Below, in pieces: positions 7,663 through 16,470 of a stretch of DNA of 49,859 bases (position 1 is its first letter; each line of letters opens with the position of its first letter). The position numbers were made by a program, and so were the translations under genes. Origin of the DNA: Halieaceae bacterium (GTDB lineage: Bacteria; Pseudomonadota; Gammaproteobacteria; Pseudomonadales; Halieaceae); contig JASJBK010000004.1 of the NCBI GenBank assembly GCA_030066555.1, positions 1 to 49,859 on the forward strand. Direction: 5' to 3'. A model generated the notes under the pieces. It had not been told where the DNA came from and did no database searches. It saw only the letters and a program-made list of their open reading frames with translations.

Positions 7663-10176
7663 GTGCAGAGACGAATCTGGATTCTGGGCGCATCCCTTTG
7701 GATGCTGGCGAACGTTACCCGGGCTGACTGCCAGGCCGACCAGGGTAGCGTGACCTCCATCAGTGCCGATGGTGTCACGGTTACCTGTAATACATCCGCG
7801 CCGAATCCGTTTACCAGTGGTATCGGCAGCCAGGCGACCAATACCAACCTCACGGTGAATATCGCCGCCGATTCGCAGGTGGATACCACCGCTCCCGGCG
7901 TCACCCTCGCCAGCGGCGGAAGCCTCAGCAATAGTGGGTCTATCAGGTCATCCTCTGATGCCGTGTTAGTCACTGATAGCCTGGGCTCTACCTCACCCAG
8001 CATCGACAACGACGGCTCCGTCACCAGCACGGCTGCCGCAGGGATAAACATCGCCACGAGCTTCAACAACAGCTCAGTAGATAACTCAGGCACCGTGCAG
8101 GGCATTACACTGGGCGTTGGCATGCCCGGCGGTCAGCTGGACAACAGCGGCACCATCTCAGTCAGCGGCGAAGACGCTACTGCCGTATCTGCGGGCGGTG
8201 CAACGGTGAACAACACAGGCACCATTACCGGCACCGCTACCGGGGTGACCGGCTCGGGCACCACCGACAACAGCGGTGTGATCGAGGCCGGTACCAGCCC
8301 CGTGATTCTCTCAAATGGCACCCTGATCAATAGTGGTCAGATTCGCTTTACCAGTGGCTCGGGTACGGCAGTGGCCGCAGACAACAGCAGCCTCACCAAC
8401 TCCGGCACGGTGACTTCCGACACCACGGCCTTCGCCCTAAATGGCGGCAGTCTCGACAATACTGGCACCGTCGATGGGGCGGTGGACCTGTCCGGCGGCG
8501 CATCACTGACAAATTCAGGCAGTATCAACTTGCCGGTAACCGCTACAGGCAATTCGTCGATTACCAACAGTGGGACAATTTCTGCCGCGCGTTCAGATAT
8601 GACTGCGGTGACTTTCAGCGGCGGCGGCAACACCCTGACGCTGCAATCCGGCAGCAGCATCTCCGGTGAAGTTCGCGCCAGCTTCGACGGCGCGCCGACA
8701 GACAACCTCGTCCTGGAGGGCCAGGGTGCTGCCTCGACTACTGTGTTGAACTTTGGCTCCGTGGTTATGAGTGGCGAAACGTGGAGCCTGTCGGGTTTAG
8801 TCACTGCCAGACAGCTGACCATCGAATCGGGGCGACTGAATATCAACGGCACGTTTGACACCCGCGTGGGTACCACGACCCGTGCCCTGGTGGACCTGCG
8901 ACAAGGTACTTTGGGTGGCACGGGCGTGCTCTTTGCTGACGTAAACAACGCTTCCGGAACCGTCGCCCCTGGCGATGCCACAGGTAACCTTGCTATTAAC
9001 GGCGACTATACCCAGGGCTCTGAGGGCACCCTGCGGATTGCCAGCGACCCCAGCGGTCGCATCGGCCAGCTGGGTGTCGGTGGCACGGCTTCCCTGGCCG
9101 GTACAGTGGTGGTGCAGGCCGGTTCTGATGGCATCTACGACTTTCTCACCGCGTTCGATGGAATCGAGGGCGAGTTTGATGAACTCGTCGTGGATGGACG
9201 GGCGCTGGTGACGCTGGTGCAGCGTGGCAATACCCTCAGCTTTGTGCGCGGCAGCACCACGGTGGAGGACAATGTGGTTTTCGCGGCGCTGGACGCCGCC
9301 ACGCTCACCCTCGACGCGCTACAGCCGGGCGGCCGCTCCAATGGCCAGCGCGGACTGTGGCTGAAGCCCATCGGTCACTACGGAGACAAGGACGAGAGTG
9401 AGGGCATTGCCGGTGGCGATTTCACCATATTCGGCGGCATGGCGGGCATCGACTGGTCGTTCGACAAGCTGCGCGTTGGGGCAGGCGCCGGTTACACGAA
9501 TACCGACCTCGATATCGATGACGGCGGTGAGGGCGAGGCCGATAACGTGATTTTCGGTGCCTATATGGAATACGCGTCGGAACATTTTCACAGCAGCCTG
9601 ACCCTGAGTGGAGGCTCCAACGAGTTCGAGCACGATCGCAGCATTTTCGTCAACGACCAGCGCTCGAAGGCCAACGCTGACTACGACGGCGATACGCTGG
9701 CGCTGCGCTGGGCGCTGGGAGTCAACATGCCAATGCGCGGTCCCTGGCGCGAGCTATGGGTCTTCGAACCCGAGCTGCGCGCAGACTACATTGTCATTGA
9801 CCTGGACCCTTATATCGAGGCCGGTGGCACCGGCCTGCAGATCCAATCCGAGGATGATATCGAGTCGGCCGAATTTGGGGGCCTCCTGCATGTGCGCCGC
9901 ACGACCATGGATGGCCTGGGTGTTGCGCCGCGCGCGCATATCGGCGTGGTACACCGGATTGCCATCGATGACCGGGAGTGGACGGCGACGGATACAGCAT
10001 CCGGTGTGTCGCTGCTGTTGCCGGGCGACGATGAGGATCTCACCAGTTTCCGGTTTGGCGCCGGCCTCGACTTCCAGCTCGGCAGGCACTGGCTGGGCTC
10101 GGTCGACTACCTGGGCGAGGTGGGTGACGAGGGCGAGGGGCACAGCCTGGTCGCCGGCATAAAACTGCTGCTCTAG
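7663..10176 (+). CDS. Autotransporter (type Va) with NSG-repeat passenger and C-terminal barrel
   Basis: An 837-residue outer-membrane autotransporter. The leader ends near ANVTRA-DC. The passenger (about 25-530) is rich in Gly, Ser, Thr and Asn and contains many imperfect repeats of the form LxNSGTIxx, expected to fold as a parallel beta-helix. An autotransporter-associated repeat-like stretch around 420-470 (GTLGGTGVLFADVNNASGTVAPG) precedes the barrel (about 560-837, from RGLWLKPIGHYG). GTG start with AGGGAA eight bases upstream. No protease triad or adhesin signature was recognised in the passenger. The chain ends in KLLL instead of the aromatic residue usual at the end of barrel proteins. 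Confidence 0.9.
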   Translation: MQRRIWILGASLWMLANVTRADCQADQGSVTSISADGVTVTCNTSAPNPFTSGIGSQATNTNLTVNIAADSQVDTTAPGVTLASGGSLSNSGSIRSSSDAVLVTDSLGSTSPSIDNDGSVTSTAAAGINIATSFNNSSVDNSGTVQGITLGVGMPGGQLDNSGTISVSGEDATAVSAGGATVNNTGTITGTATGVTGSGTTDNSGVIEAGTSPVILSNGTLINSGQIRFTSGSGTAVAADNSSLTNSGTVTSDTTAFALNGGSLDNTGTVDGAVDLSGGASLTNSGSINLPVTATGNSSITNSGTISAARSDMTAVTFSGGGNTLTLQSGSSISGEVRASFDGAPTDNLVLEGQGAASTTVLNFGSVVMSGETWSLSGLVTARQLTIESGRLNINGTFDTRVGTTTRALVDLRQGTLGGTGVLFADVNNASGTVAPGDATGNLAINGDYTQGSEGTLRIASDPSGRIGQLGVGGTASLAGTVVVQAGSDGIYDFLTAFDGIEGEFDELVVDGRALVTLVQRGNTLSFVRGSTTVEDNVVFAALDAATLTLDALQPGGRSNGQRGLWLKPIGHYGDKDESEGIAGGDFTIFGGMAGIDWSFDKLRVGAGAGYTNTDLDIDDGGEGEADNVIFGAYMEYASEHFHSSLTLSGGSNEFEHDRSIFVNDQRSKANADYDGDTLALRWALGVNMPMRGPWRELWVFEPELRADYIVIDLDPYIEAGGTGLQIQSEDDIESAEFGGLLHVRRTTMDGLGVAPRAHIGVVHRIAIDDREWTATDTASGVSLLLPGDDEDLTSFRFGAGLDFQLGRHWLGSVDYLGEVGDEGEGHSLVAGIKLLL

Positions 10177-10310
10177 GCCTGGCCGGTACTTTCTCGCCGC
10201 TATCCCGGCCTACCCGCACGGTAGACGCGCTCGCCCGCAAAATTCACTCTCACGCTGGTACAACGTGCAGGCGTGCCTTGCAAACACGGGGGCCGCCACT
10301 GGAGGAAAAG

Positions 10311-10766
10311 ATGAGAGCCATTACCCTTTCCCTATTAATGCTGGCAGCAGCTTTTTCCCTGTCGGTATCCGCAGCTCCTGACGCCGAGCGCTGGTATATC
10401 GAAGACTATGCCAGCCTGTGGGCCGGCAAGCCTGGCGACAATATAGACGCGATGCTTGCCCACTACGCAGACAAGGTAATCACCCATGAAGACGATGGTG
10501 AAATCTCGGTAACACCAAAGCAGGCCTGGCTGGCAGAGCCCATGGCAGAGTGGCTCGCGGAGGGTTGGCTGGAAGCGAAGCTCAAGAAAGTGGAGACCGA
10601 CCAGTTGAATGCCTCCACAGTCAGCTTCAAGGCAATCTGGGTTGACCGCTACGATGGTGCGCCAGACGAAATGTCCTGTGGCTGGTACCTCGCTGACCTT
10701 ATCGATGGACGCTGGCAGTTCACCGCCTACGCAGACATCGACTGCGCGGCACACGGCCTGCAGTAA
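10311..10766 (+). CDS. Small secreted protein, possibly NTF2/SnoaL-like fold
   Basis: A 151-residue protein with a clear signal peptide (MRAITLSLLMLAAAFSLSVSA) and a mature part with conserved-looking aromatic and acidic residues (WYIEDYASLWAG, DAMLAHYADKVITHE, GWYLADLIDGRWQFTAYADID). The helix-rich start followed by strands resembles NTF2/SnoaL-like domains, but I am not certain. The frame opens earlier, yet GGAGG at 10301-10305 fixes the start at ATG 10311. Two cysteines (in MSCGW and DIDCAA) could pair in the periplasm. It precedes the amine oxidase by 21 bases and may be co-transcribed. Function unknown. Confidence 0.75.
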   Translation: MRAITLSLLMLAAAFSLSVSAAPDAERWYIEDYASLWAGKPGDNIDAMLAHYADKVITHEDDGEISVTPKQAWLAEPMAEWLAEGWLEAKLKKVETDQLNASTVSFKAIWVDRYDGAPDEMSCGWYLADLIDGRWQFTAYADIDCAAHGLQ

Positions 10767-10787
10767 CCCGATCCAACCACAACCGCG

Positions 10788-12056
10788 ATGAACACGGTTG
10801 CCGATGTCATTGTGGTGGGTGCGGGCCTGGCCGGCCTGGCAGCGGCGCGCACCCTGCAGCACGCCGGCAAGACCGTTATCGTCCTCGAAGCACGGGGTGA
10901 GGCAGGCGGGCGAACCCGCCCGTCACGAATCCTTGGCCCGCCGGTCGATGTCGGCGCGAGCTGGTTGCACGGTATCAAGGACCACCCGCTCTACGACATG
11001 GCGTTAGAGCGCAGCCTGCAGATGTCGGTCACGGACTACGACAGCATCACGACCTATCGTGAGGATGGAACCCCCGAGACGGCCTCGGACGACAGCATGG
11101 AGGATTACGAGGAGGCGCTCGGGGAGCTGGGTGACGGCGCCTGTCGTAATGACAGCATCGCCGATCGTCTGCACATCCTGCCCGGGCGCTTTGCCGATGA
11201 ACTGCCGAACCTGCTCCGGGATTCCCTGGTCGCGACGGTCATAGAGGAGGAGTACGCCGCGGATATCTCCGAGCTGGCCGCACTCGCACTGGAGGAGGGC
11301 CGCGACATGCGTGGCGACGATGTCATTCTCCACGACAGCTACGCGGCGCTGGTTGAACCCATGGCAGCGGCTCTCGATGTTCGCCTGAACTCGGTCGTTA
11401 CCGATATTACCTGCGCTGGAGACGCCGTGCGTATCAGCACCAGCGGCGCAGGCTATAGCGCGGAGCAGGTGATCGTTACCGTGCCGCTGGGCGTGCTGAA
11501 ACAGCAGCGAATCCGCTTTCAGCCGGCGCTTGATGAATCTCACCAGCGCGCCATCGATGCGCTGGGTGTGGGCCTGCTGAACAAGCTCTACCTGCGCTTC
11601 CCCGACAGGTTCTGGAGCCCGGATATCCAGATTATTGGCTACCAGCATGCCCAGCGCGGGCGCTGGCTGAGCTGGTATGACTACAGCGGCGTGACCGGAG
11701 CACCGATTCTGCTCGGGTTTTGCACAGCCGCAGCGGCGGCCGATGTCGAAGCGCTGGATGACGAAGACACACTCAGGGATGCCATGGGCAGCCTGCGCCG
11801 TATCTTCGGTGGCGAGCTACCCGATCCCACTGGCCATCTCATTACCCGCTGGGGCCAGGATCCCTATGCCTGCGGCGCCTATTCCTTCCTCAAGGTCGGC
11901 GCCAGGTCGAAGATGCGGCGCCAGCTGGCCGAGCCTATCAATGAGCGACTGTTCTTTGCCGGTGAGGCCTGCGACCGGCGCTATCCGGCGACGACCCAGG
12001 GAGCCTACCGCTCCGGCCTGCGGGCAGCGAAGTCCCTGCTGAAGGTTTGCGCCTGA
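10788..12056 (+). CDS. FAD-dependent amine oxidase family protein
   Basis: A 422-residue flavoprotein of the monoamine/polyamine oxidase family. The N-terminal Rossmann motif is GAGLAG (11-16) with the ribose-binding acid in VLEARGEAGGRTR (GGRTR at 40-44). The C-terminal FAD motif is FFAGEACDRRYPATTQGAY followed by SGLRAA. PVDVGASWLHG fits the family substrate/flavin loop. There is no leader, so it should be cytoplasmic. It would oxidise a primary or secondary amine to an imine with release of H2O2; the substrate is not predictable. No clear Shine-Dalgarno is seen. It sits between the small secreted protein and the VOC gene. Confidence 0.88.
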   Translation: MNTVADVIVVGAGLAGLAAARTLQHAGKTVIVLEARGEAGGRTRPSRILGPPVDVGASWLHGIKDHPLYDMALERSLQMSVTDYDSITTYREDGTPETASDDSMEDYEEALGELGDGACRNDSIADRLHILPGRFADELPNLLRDSLVATVIEEEYAADISELAALALEEGRDMRGDDVILHDSYAALVEPMAAALDVRLNSVVTDITCAGDAVRISTSGAGYSAEQVIVTVPLGVLKQQRIRFQPALDESHQRAIDALGVGLLNKLYLRFPDRFWSPDIQIIGYQHAQRGRWLSWYDYSGVTGAPILLGFCTAAAAADVEALDDEDTLRDAMGSLRRIFGGELPDPTGHLITRWGQDPYACGAYSFLKVGARSKMRRQLAEPINERLFFAGEACDRRYPATTQGAYRSGLRAAKSLLKVCA

Positions 12057-12122
12057 AACCGGGGGCCAGCGGTGTACAGAGAGGAATGGCGCTCCCCGAG
12101 GATTGTGCTTCAATGATGGAAT

Positions 12123-12143
12123 GGTGGGCCCTTACGGCCCGCC
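12123..12143 (+). terminator. GC-rich hairpin between amine oxidase and VOC genes
   Basis: GGTGGGCC (12123-12130) and GGCCCGCC (12136-12143) form an eight-pair stem (one G-U) around a five-base CTTAC loop. It has no T run, so it may be a Rho-assisted terminator, an mRNA 3' stabiliser for the amine oxidase transcript or a 5' structure of the VOC mRNA. Confidence 0.45.
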
Positions 12144-12167
12144 CCCAGATTCTGCGGAGGTACTATC

Positions 12168-12545
12168 ATGGCCAGACTTGGCTACGTCACCCTTGGCACC
12201 AATGACCTGGAGAAAGCGGCAGCATTCTACGACGAATTGCTGGGCACGCTGGGTCACACCCGTATCTTCCAGGATGAGAATGGCTTCATCGCCTGGGGCG
12301 TTTCCCTGGACGAGCCCGCCCTGGCCATCACTCCGCCGTTTGACGGTAACCCCGCCACCGTTGGCAACGGCGTAATGGCAGCAATGAACATGGATTCCAA
12401 GGAAGAGGTCGATGCTTTTTATGCGAAGGCTATTGAGCTGGGTGCCACCGATGAGGGTCCGCCGGGGCAGCGCATCGAGGGATTTTATGCGGGCTATTTC
12501 CGCGACCTCGATGGCAACAAGCTGAATGCCTTTATCTTTGGGTGA
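12168..12545 (+). CDS. VOC (glyoxalase/bleomycin-resistance fold) protein
   Basis: A 125-residue vicinal-oxygen-chelate protein. The N-terminal module reads RLGYVTLGTNDLEKAAAFYD and the C-terminal module ends GYFRDLDGNKLNAFIFG, both characteristic of the fold. The position that is usually a metal-binding His in the first strand (the HV of HVxLxVxD) is Tyr here, so metal dependence is doubtful. GGAGG lies seven bases before the ATG. It precedes the PhyH dioxygenase by 34 bases and is probably co-transcribed with it. Substrate unknown. Confidence 0.85.
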   Translation: MARLGYVTLGTNDLEKAAAFYDELLGTLGHTRIFQDENGFIAWGVSLDEPALAITPPFDGNPATVGNGVMAAMNMDSKEEVDAFYAKAIELGATDEGPPGQRIEGFYAGYFRDLDGNKLNAFIFG

Positions 12546-12579
12546 AGCTCGCCGGAAACGCCCGAACGGAGAAACCGAT

Positions 12580-13476
12580 ATGCCCGCACTGCAACACTTT
12601 GCCTCCGACGCAGCGCCTGAGCAAATGCTCGAGGCAATTCGCGCTGACGGCGCCATCATAATTGACCGGCTGGTCAGTACCGATGCCATCGCATCGCTGC
12701 GGGCGGAGACCGACCCCTATATGGAGGCATCACAGGACGGTGCCGATGATTTCTCCGGTCGGTCCACCACCCGAACCGGTGGCCTGGTGTCGCGGTCAAT
12801 CGGCGTGCGGGAACTGATTCAACACCCGACAATTCTGTCCCTTTGCGATGGCCTCCTGCTCGACAGCTGTGAGCGCTATCAACTGCACCTGACCCAGATC
12901 ATTCGTCTGCGGCCGGGGCAGGGCAACCAGATGATTCACCGCGACAAGTGGGCGTGGGGAACGCACCTGTCCCACCTGGAACCGCAGCTGAACACCATCT
13001 GGGCCCTGTCGGATTTCACGGCCGAAAATGGTGCCACCGTGGTGGCGCCGGGCAGCGGCGACTGGCCGGACCAGCGGCAGCCCGAGCCCGAAGAGCTCAC
13101 CCAGGCAGCAATGGAGCCAGGCTCGGTGCTGGTCTACACCGGATCGGTGTTCCACGGCGGTGGCCACAACCAGAGCAACGGCGACCGGGTAGGTCTCAAT
13201 ATCACCTACGCGCTGGGTTGGCTTCGGCAGGAGGAAAACCAGTACCTGTCGACACCGCCGGAACTGGCCAGGCAGCTCGACCCGAAACTGCAGGAACTGA
13301 TCGGCTATGCCATGGGGCAGTACGCCCTGGGCTACTACACGCCACCGGGGCCACCCGGCGCGGAACCGGAAACCGTTTCACCCGCCTATGCGCTGGGGCG
13401 CAAGGGCGAGAGCTTCACGATGGGCAGCGCCGAGGACCTGCAGGCTGCGATTTCACGCAGTGTCGAGAGCAGCTAG
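12580..13476 (+). CDS. Phytanoyl-CoA dioxygenase (PhyH) family enzyme
   Basis: A 298-residue Fe(II)/2-oxoglutarate dioxygenase. The facial triad is visible: HxD in MIHRDKWAWG and the distal His in GSVFHGGGHNQSNGDRVG, where the nearby Arg would bind 2-oxoglutarate. The frame is open upstream, overlapping the VOC gene, but GGAGA at 12568-12572 fixes the start at ATG 12580. Members hydroxylate lipids or small metabolites; the branch here is not linked to a specific substrate. It ends three bases before the convergent metalloprotease gene. Confidence 0.86.
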   Translation: MPALQHFASDAAPEQMLEAIRADGAIIIDRLVSTDAIASLRAETDPYMEASQDGADDFSGRSTTRTGGLVSRSIGVRELIQHPTILSLCDGLLLDSCERYQLHLTQIIRLRPGQGNQMIHRDKWAWGTHLSHLEPQLNTIWALSDFTAENGATVVAPGSGDWPDQRQPEPEELTQAAMEPGSVLVYTGSVFHGGGHNQSNGDRVGLNITYALGWLRQEENQYLSTPPELARQLDPKLQELIGYAMGQYALGYYTPPGPPGAEPETVSPAYALGRKGESFTMGSAEDLQAAISRSVESS

Positions 13477-13479
13477 GCG

Positions 13480-16272
13480 CTAACGCAGGCGGTAATCCAC
13501 CCGCACCCGGCTGCCGTCAGGTGCACGCCGCCCCGGCGCCTTCAATTCGAAGCTGAACCCTTCCTCGGGGATGTCCGCGCCGCCAAACGGCAGGTGTGGG
13601 TTGAGGTAACGGTTGGGCGCGGCGTCAGTGAAGCTCTTCACCGGCGCAAATGCACGGGTGTCCACGAGGCGCAGTTCCCCGTCCACCACGCCATAGAACT
13701 CCAGGCCGTTCTCGAAGGGCTCCAGGGCGAAAGGCGCATCGGAAGAATGCCAGTTACGCAGTATGCGGTCGTAGAGCCGGTACTGGGTTTCGCCTTTGCG
13801 AATGCGCAGGTCAAACAGCGTACTTGATCCCTTGCGGGCCAGGCGTTCGGGCCCCGGCAGGAACTCATTGATGCGCGTGTATCCATACATCAACGGCCGG
13901 TTGTCCCAGCGCAGGGCCTCCACCGGCGGCCTGGTGAGGCTTGTGTCACAGCGGTCGCGGTCGGCGGCGGCCACGTCGCGGGAAAAATAGGCCGGGCGGC
14001 GCTGGAAACACATGACGTCGACGTAACCGTCCCGCAGCCAGGGCTGGGCGTCATCATCGAACTGCCACCAGGTCCAGCCGTCCTCCCGCTTGAAATACTT
14101 TGACGGTACTGCCGGCAGCTCAAATTCCTGTGGCGTTGAGTCCACCACCAGCAGGAAGCCGCGGCCGGGGCCGAATTGCGCGGGGTCGTTCTGGCTCCAC
14201 AGGTATTCGCCGTTGTAGTACCACATCACCACGCCGGGACGGTAGTTGGTGTTCACCGCAGCGAAGCTATCCCCCTCCGGGTAGAACACAAATCCTGGCC
14301 GACCGAGACCGGCGTCGTAGTTCTTCACCGCGTCAAACTCGGCGTAGGGGTCGCGGTACTCGAGCAGGTAGAAGTGCGGCACCGCCAACTGGTGGCTGCC
14401 GCCGGACAGGGTGAAGCCGTCGGAGGTCCAGCCAGTCAGGTCGCTGGCTTCGAAATCATCCGCGAAGCCAATGGCGTCGATGCGCACATTATCGATCAGT
14501 GTACCGTTCTCCACGGCTGCACCGTCGGTGAAATAGGTAAAACGCAGCGTAACCTGGCCGCCACGGAACTCCGACAGGTCGAACTCCGCGGTTACCCAGC
14601 TGGCAATGCTGCAGGGATCGACCTCTTCCTTGCCCACCATGTCTTCCGCCAGGGTGCGCGCTGCCGAGGGGTCGCAACCGGCTGCGGTTTCCACCTTGCC
14701 ATCGCCGTCACGGTCACCGCTCAGGCCCGTGAACCCCGGCGTGGAGCCCATGCCTTCATGCCCCTTGGCCGAGGGCATGACGCTTTCGGTATCGCCTGTA
14801 TCGGTCTTGTCGGTGGGCAGAATGCGCTTGAACTCAGCACCGGGCCGGGCAGCCTCTACATAGAAGTAGTCCCACTCCGCTTCAATCTCGAACCAGGTGT
14901 CGAACGTCAGCAGCACCTGCTGGTCGGCGCCGATCGTACCCAGATCGAAAGTGCGGGACAGGCTGCGCAGTACATCGTTGCCCTGTCCCGAGTAGACAGC
15001 CTGTTCGCCGTTATCGGCCGAGAGAGGACCCAGTTCGATATCCCTGGACCTCGGCGGCAGGATAACCATGGCGCTGTCGCAGGCTTCACTGGTCACGGGT
15101 TGTCGCGGGTTCCCACTCCAGTCGTTCATGGTCTTAAGGTAAAGGGACCCGCGCTGGTCGCCGCCAAACTCCAGCGGGCGCACAACACAGGGCTCCATCC
15201 AGCCCATCACGGTACGCGACCAGGCACTCATTTCCTGGGGTACGGGGCTGACCGTGGACGACATGACTTCCCAGGAGCCGGTTGAGTTGCTGGTCTGGCG
15301 CGCATAGACGTCGGGCAGGCCGAGAGAGTGGCCGAATTCGTGGATGAAGGTAGAGACCTCGGTGTACTCGGACTGCATGTTGTAATCCAGCACCCACATG
15401 CCGTTGCCGATATCCACCCCGCCGCGTGCGTTGACACTTTCACCTACCCTTGGCCCCTTACCCAGGTTCTGGCTCAGTCGAAAACGATGCGGCCACAGGC
15501 GATTGGCGCACTCCCGCTCCTCTGGCGCCAGTTTGCTGACCGCGTCAGCGGTGGCATTCTCGTTGAGCTTCTCGCCCATCTTGTAGAGCCCGTGGCAGCT
15601 CGCCTGGCCCTTTCCGGAGACGATCAGCACGAAGTGATCGAGATAGCCGTCGGGTTCATCGCGGTTGCCGTCGCCATCAAAATCGGTGGGGTCCCAAAGG
15701 TCGTAGTCTTGCCAGGGGAAGTCGGGGTGGGCAGCGTAAGCCGCGCGCAGGGAATCCACCACCATCTCGGTGGCCCGTTGGTCGTTGCGCCAGGAGCCGT
15801 CGCTGTTCTGTACGGGCTCGCCGTAGTAGGCCATGGGCTGGTCCAGTTGCACCACGGGGAAGATATCCCCGGTGATGTTGTATTGCCCGCGTGACTGGTG
15901 GCGGTAGTAGTGAGACAGCGTCCCCGCCTCCGGTGCACCGGCGCCGCCGGCGAACAGCAGTTCCTGGAAGTAGGCCTGGTTCAGTGTGTCCTGCTTGGGA
16001 TCGCCAGCGAAGCGATCGTAGGACTTGTCGGAGAAGCGCACCGGCAGGATCAGCAGCCTGTGTGGCCGCTCGGCCGAGGCCAGCACCGGGTTGATCGAGT
16101 CGAACTTGATTTGAGGGTAACCCAGCTTGTCGAAGCGAAAAGTGGCGAGGTTGTCGACCATTTGCCGGGCCGTGTCGCTGGGCTCCGCCAGGGCGGTGAC
16201 CGAGCCCGGTATCAGAATCGCCGATACTGATAATAGTGCTGATAGTGCGGCGGCTTTCAGACCTTTTAACAT
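13480..16272 (-). CDS. Secreted immune-inhibitor-A-like M6 metalloprotease
   Basis: A 930-residue zinc metalloprotease. A signal peptide (about 1-29, ending VTALA) is followed by a propeptide-like segment and a catalytic domain with HEFGHSLGLPD (His311, Glu312, His315, Asp321), the HExxHxxGxxD signature of peptidase family M6. The remainder (about 400-900) contains Asp/Gly-rich segments and a jellyroll-like region with LTFDTWFEIEAEWDYFYVEA, as in InhA proteins. The start has AGGGAA about seven bases upstream. Related enzymes degrade host or environmental proteins; a scavenging role outside the cell is an inference. It is transcribed alone. Confidence 0.92.
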   Translation of the reverse strand: MLKGLKAAALSALLSVSAILIPGSVTALAEPSDTARQMVDNLATFRFDKLGYPQIKFDSINPVLASAERPHRLLILPVRFSDKSYDRFAGDPKQDTLNQAYFQELLFAGGAGAPEAGTLSHYYRHQSRGQYNITGDIFPVVQLDQPMAYYGEPVQNSDGSWRNDQRATEMVVDSLRAAYAAHPDFPWQDYDLWDPTDFDGDGNRDEPDGYLDHFVLIVSGKGQASCHGLYKMGEKLNENATADAVSKLAPEERECANRLWPHRFRLSQNLGKGPRVGESVNARGGVDIGNGMWVLDYNMQSEYTEVSTFIHEFGHSLGLPDVYARQTSNSTGSWEVMSSTVSPVPQEMSAWSRTVMGWMEPCVVRPLEFGGDQRGSLYLKTMNDWSGNPRQPVTSEACDSAMVILPPRSRDIELGPLSADNGEQAVYSGQGNDVLRSLSRTFDLGTIGADQQVLLTFDTWFEIEAEWDYFYVEAARPGAEFKRILPTDKTDTGDTESVMPSAKGHEGMGSTPGFTGLSGDRDGDGKVETAAGCDPSAARTLAEDMVGKEEVDPCSIASWVTAEFDLSEFRGGQVTLRFTYFTDGAAVENGTLIDNVRIDAIGFADDFEASDLTGWTSDGFTLSGGSHQLAVPHFYLLEYRDPYAEFDAVKNYDAGLGRPGFVFYPEGDSFAAVNTNYRPGVVMWYYNGEYLWSQNDPAQFGPGRGFLLVVDSTPQEFELPAVPSKYFKREDGWTWWQFDDDAQPWLRDGYVDVMCFQRRPAYFSRDVAAADRDRCDTSLTRPPVEALRWDNRPLMYGYTRINEFLPGPERLARKGSSTLFDLRIRKGETQYRLYDRILRNWHSSDAPFALEPFENGLEFYGVVDGELRLVDTRAFAPVKSFTDAAPNRYLNPHLPFGGADIPEEGFSFELKAPGRRAPDGSRVRVDYRLR

Positions 16273-16470
16273 GAGGTATTCCCTGAGTGTGATCTGCGGA
16301 GTATAGAGGCACTGGCGGGCCTGTCACGTGGTCCTGCCGCGCCAGGAGTGCAGCCTGCCGCTTCCGGTCGTAGCCGATTCACTTTCGCTCGACACACTCG
16401 TATCATGGCGGCGCCTGTGCTCAGGCCACTGACACACGCTTATCGCCAGCCAGATACTCCCGGGCACCCA

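Noticed and set aside
7900-8700. CRISPR-like or other DNA repeat array.
   Set aside because: The regularity comes from in-frame NSG protein repeats of uneven length in the autotransporter; there are no conserved spacers.
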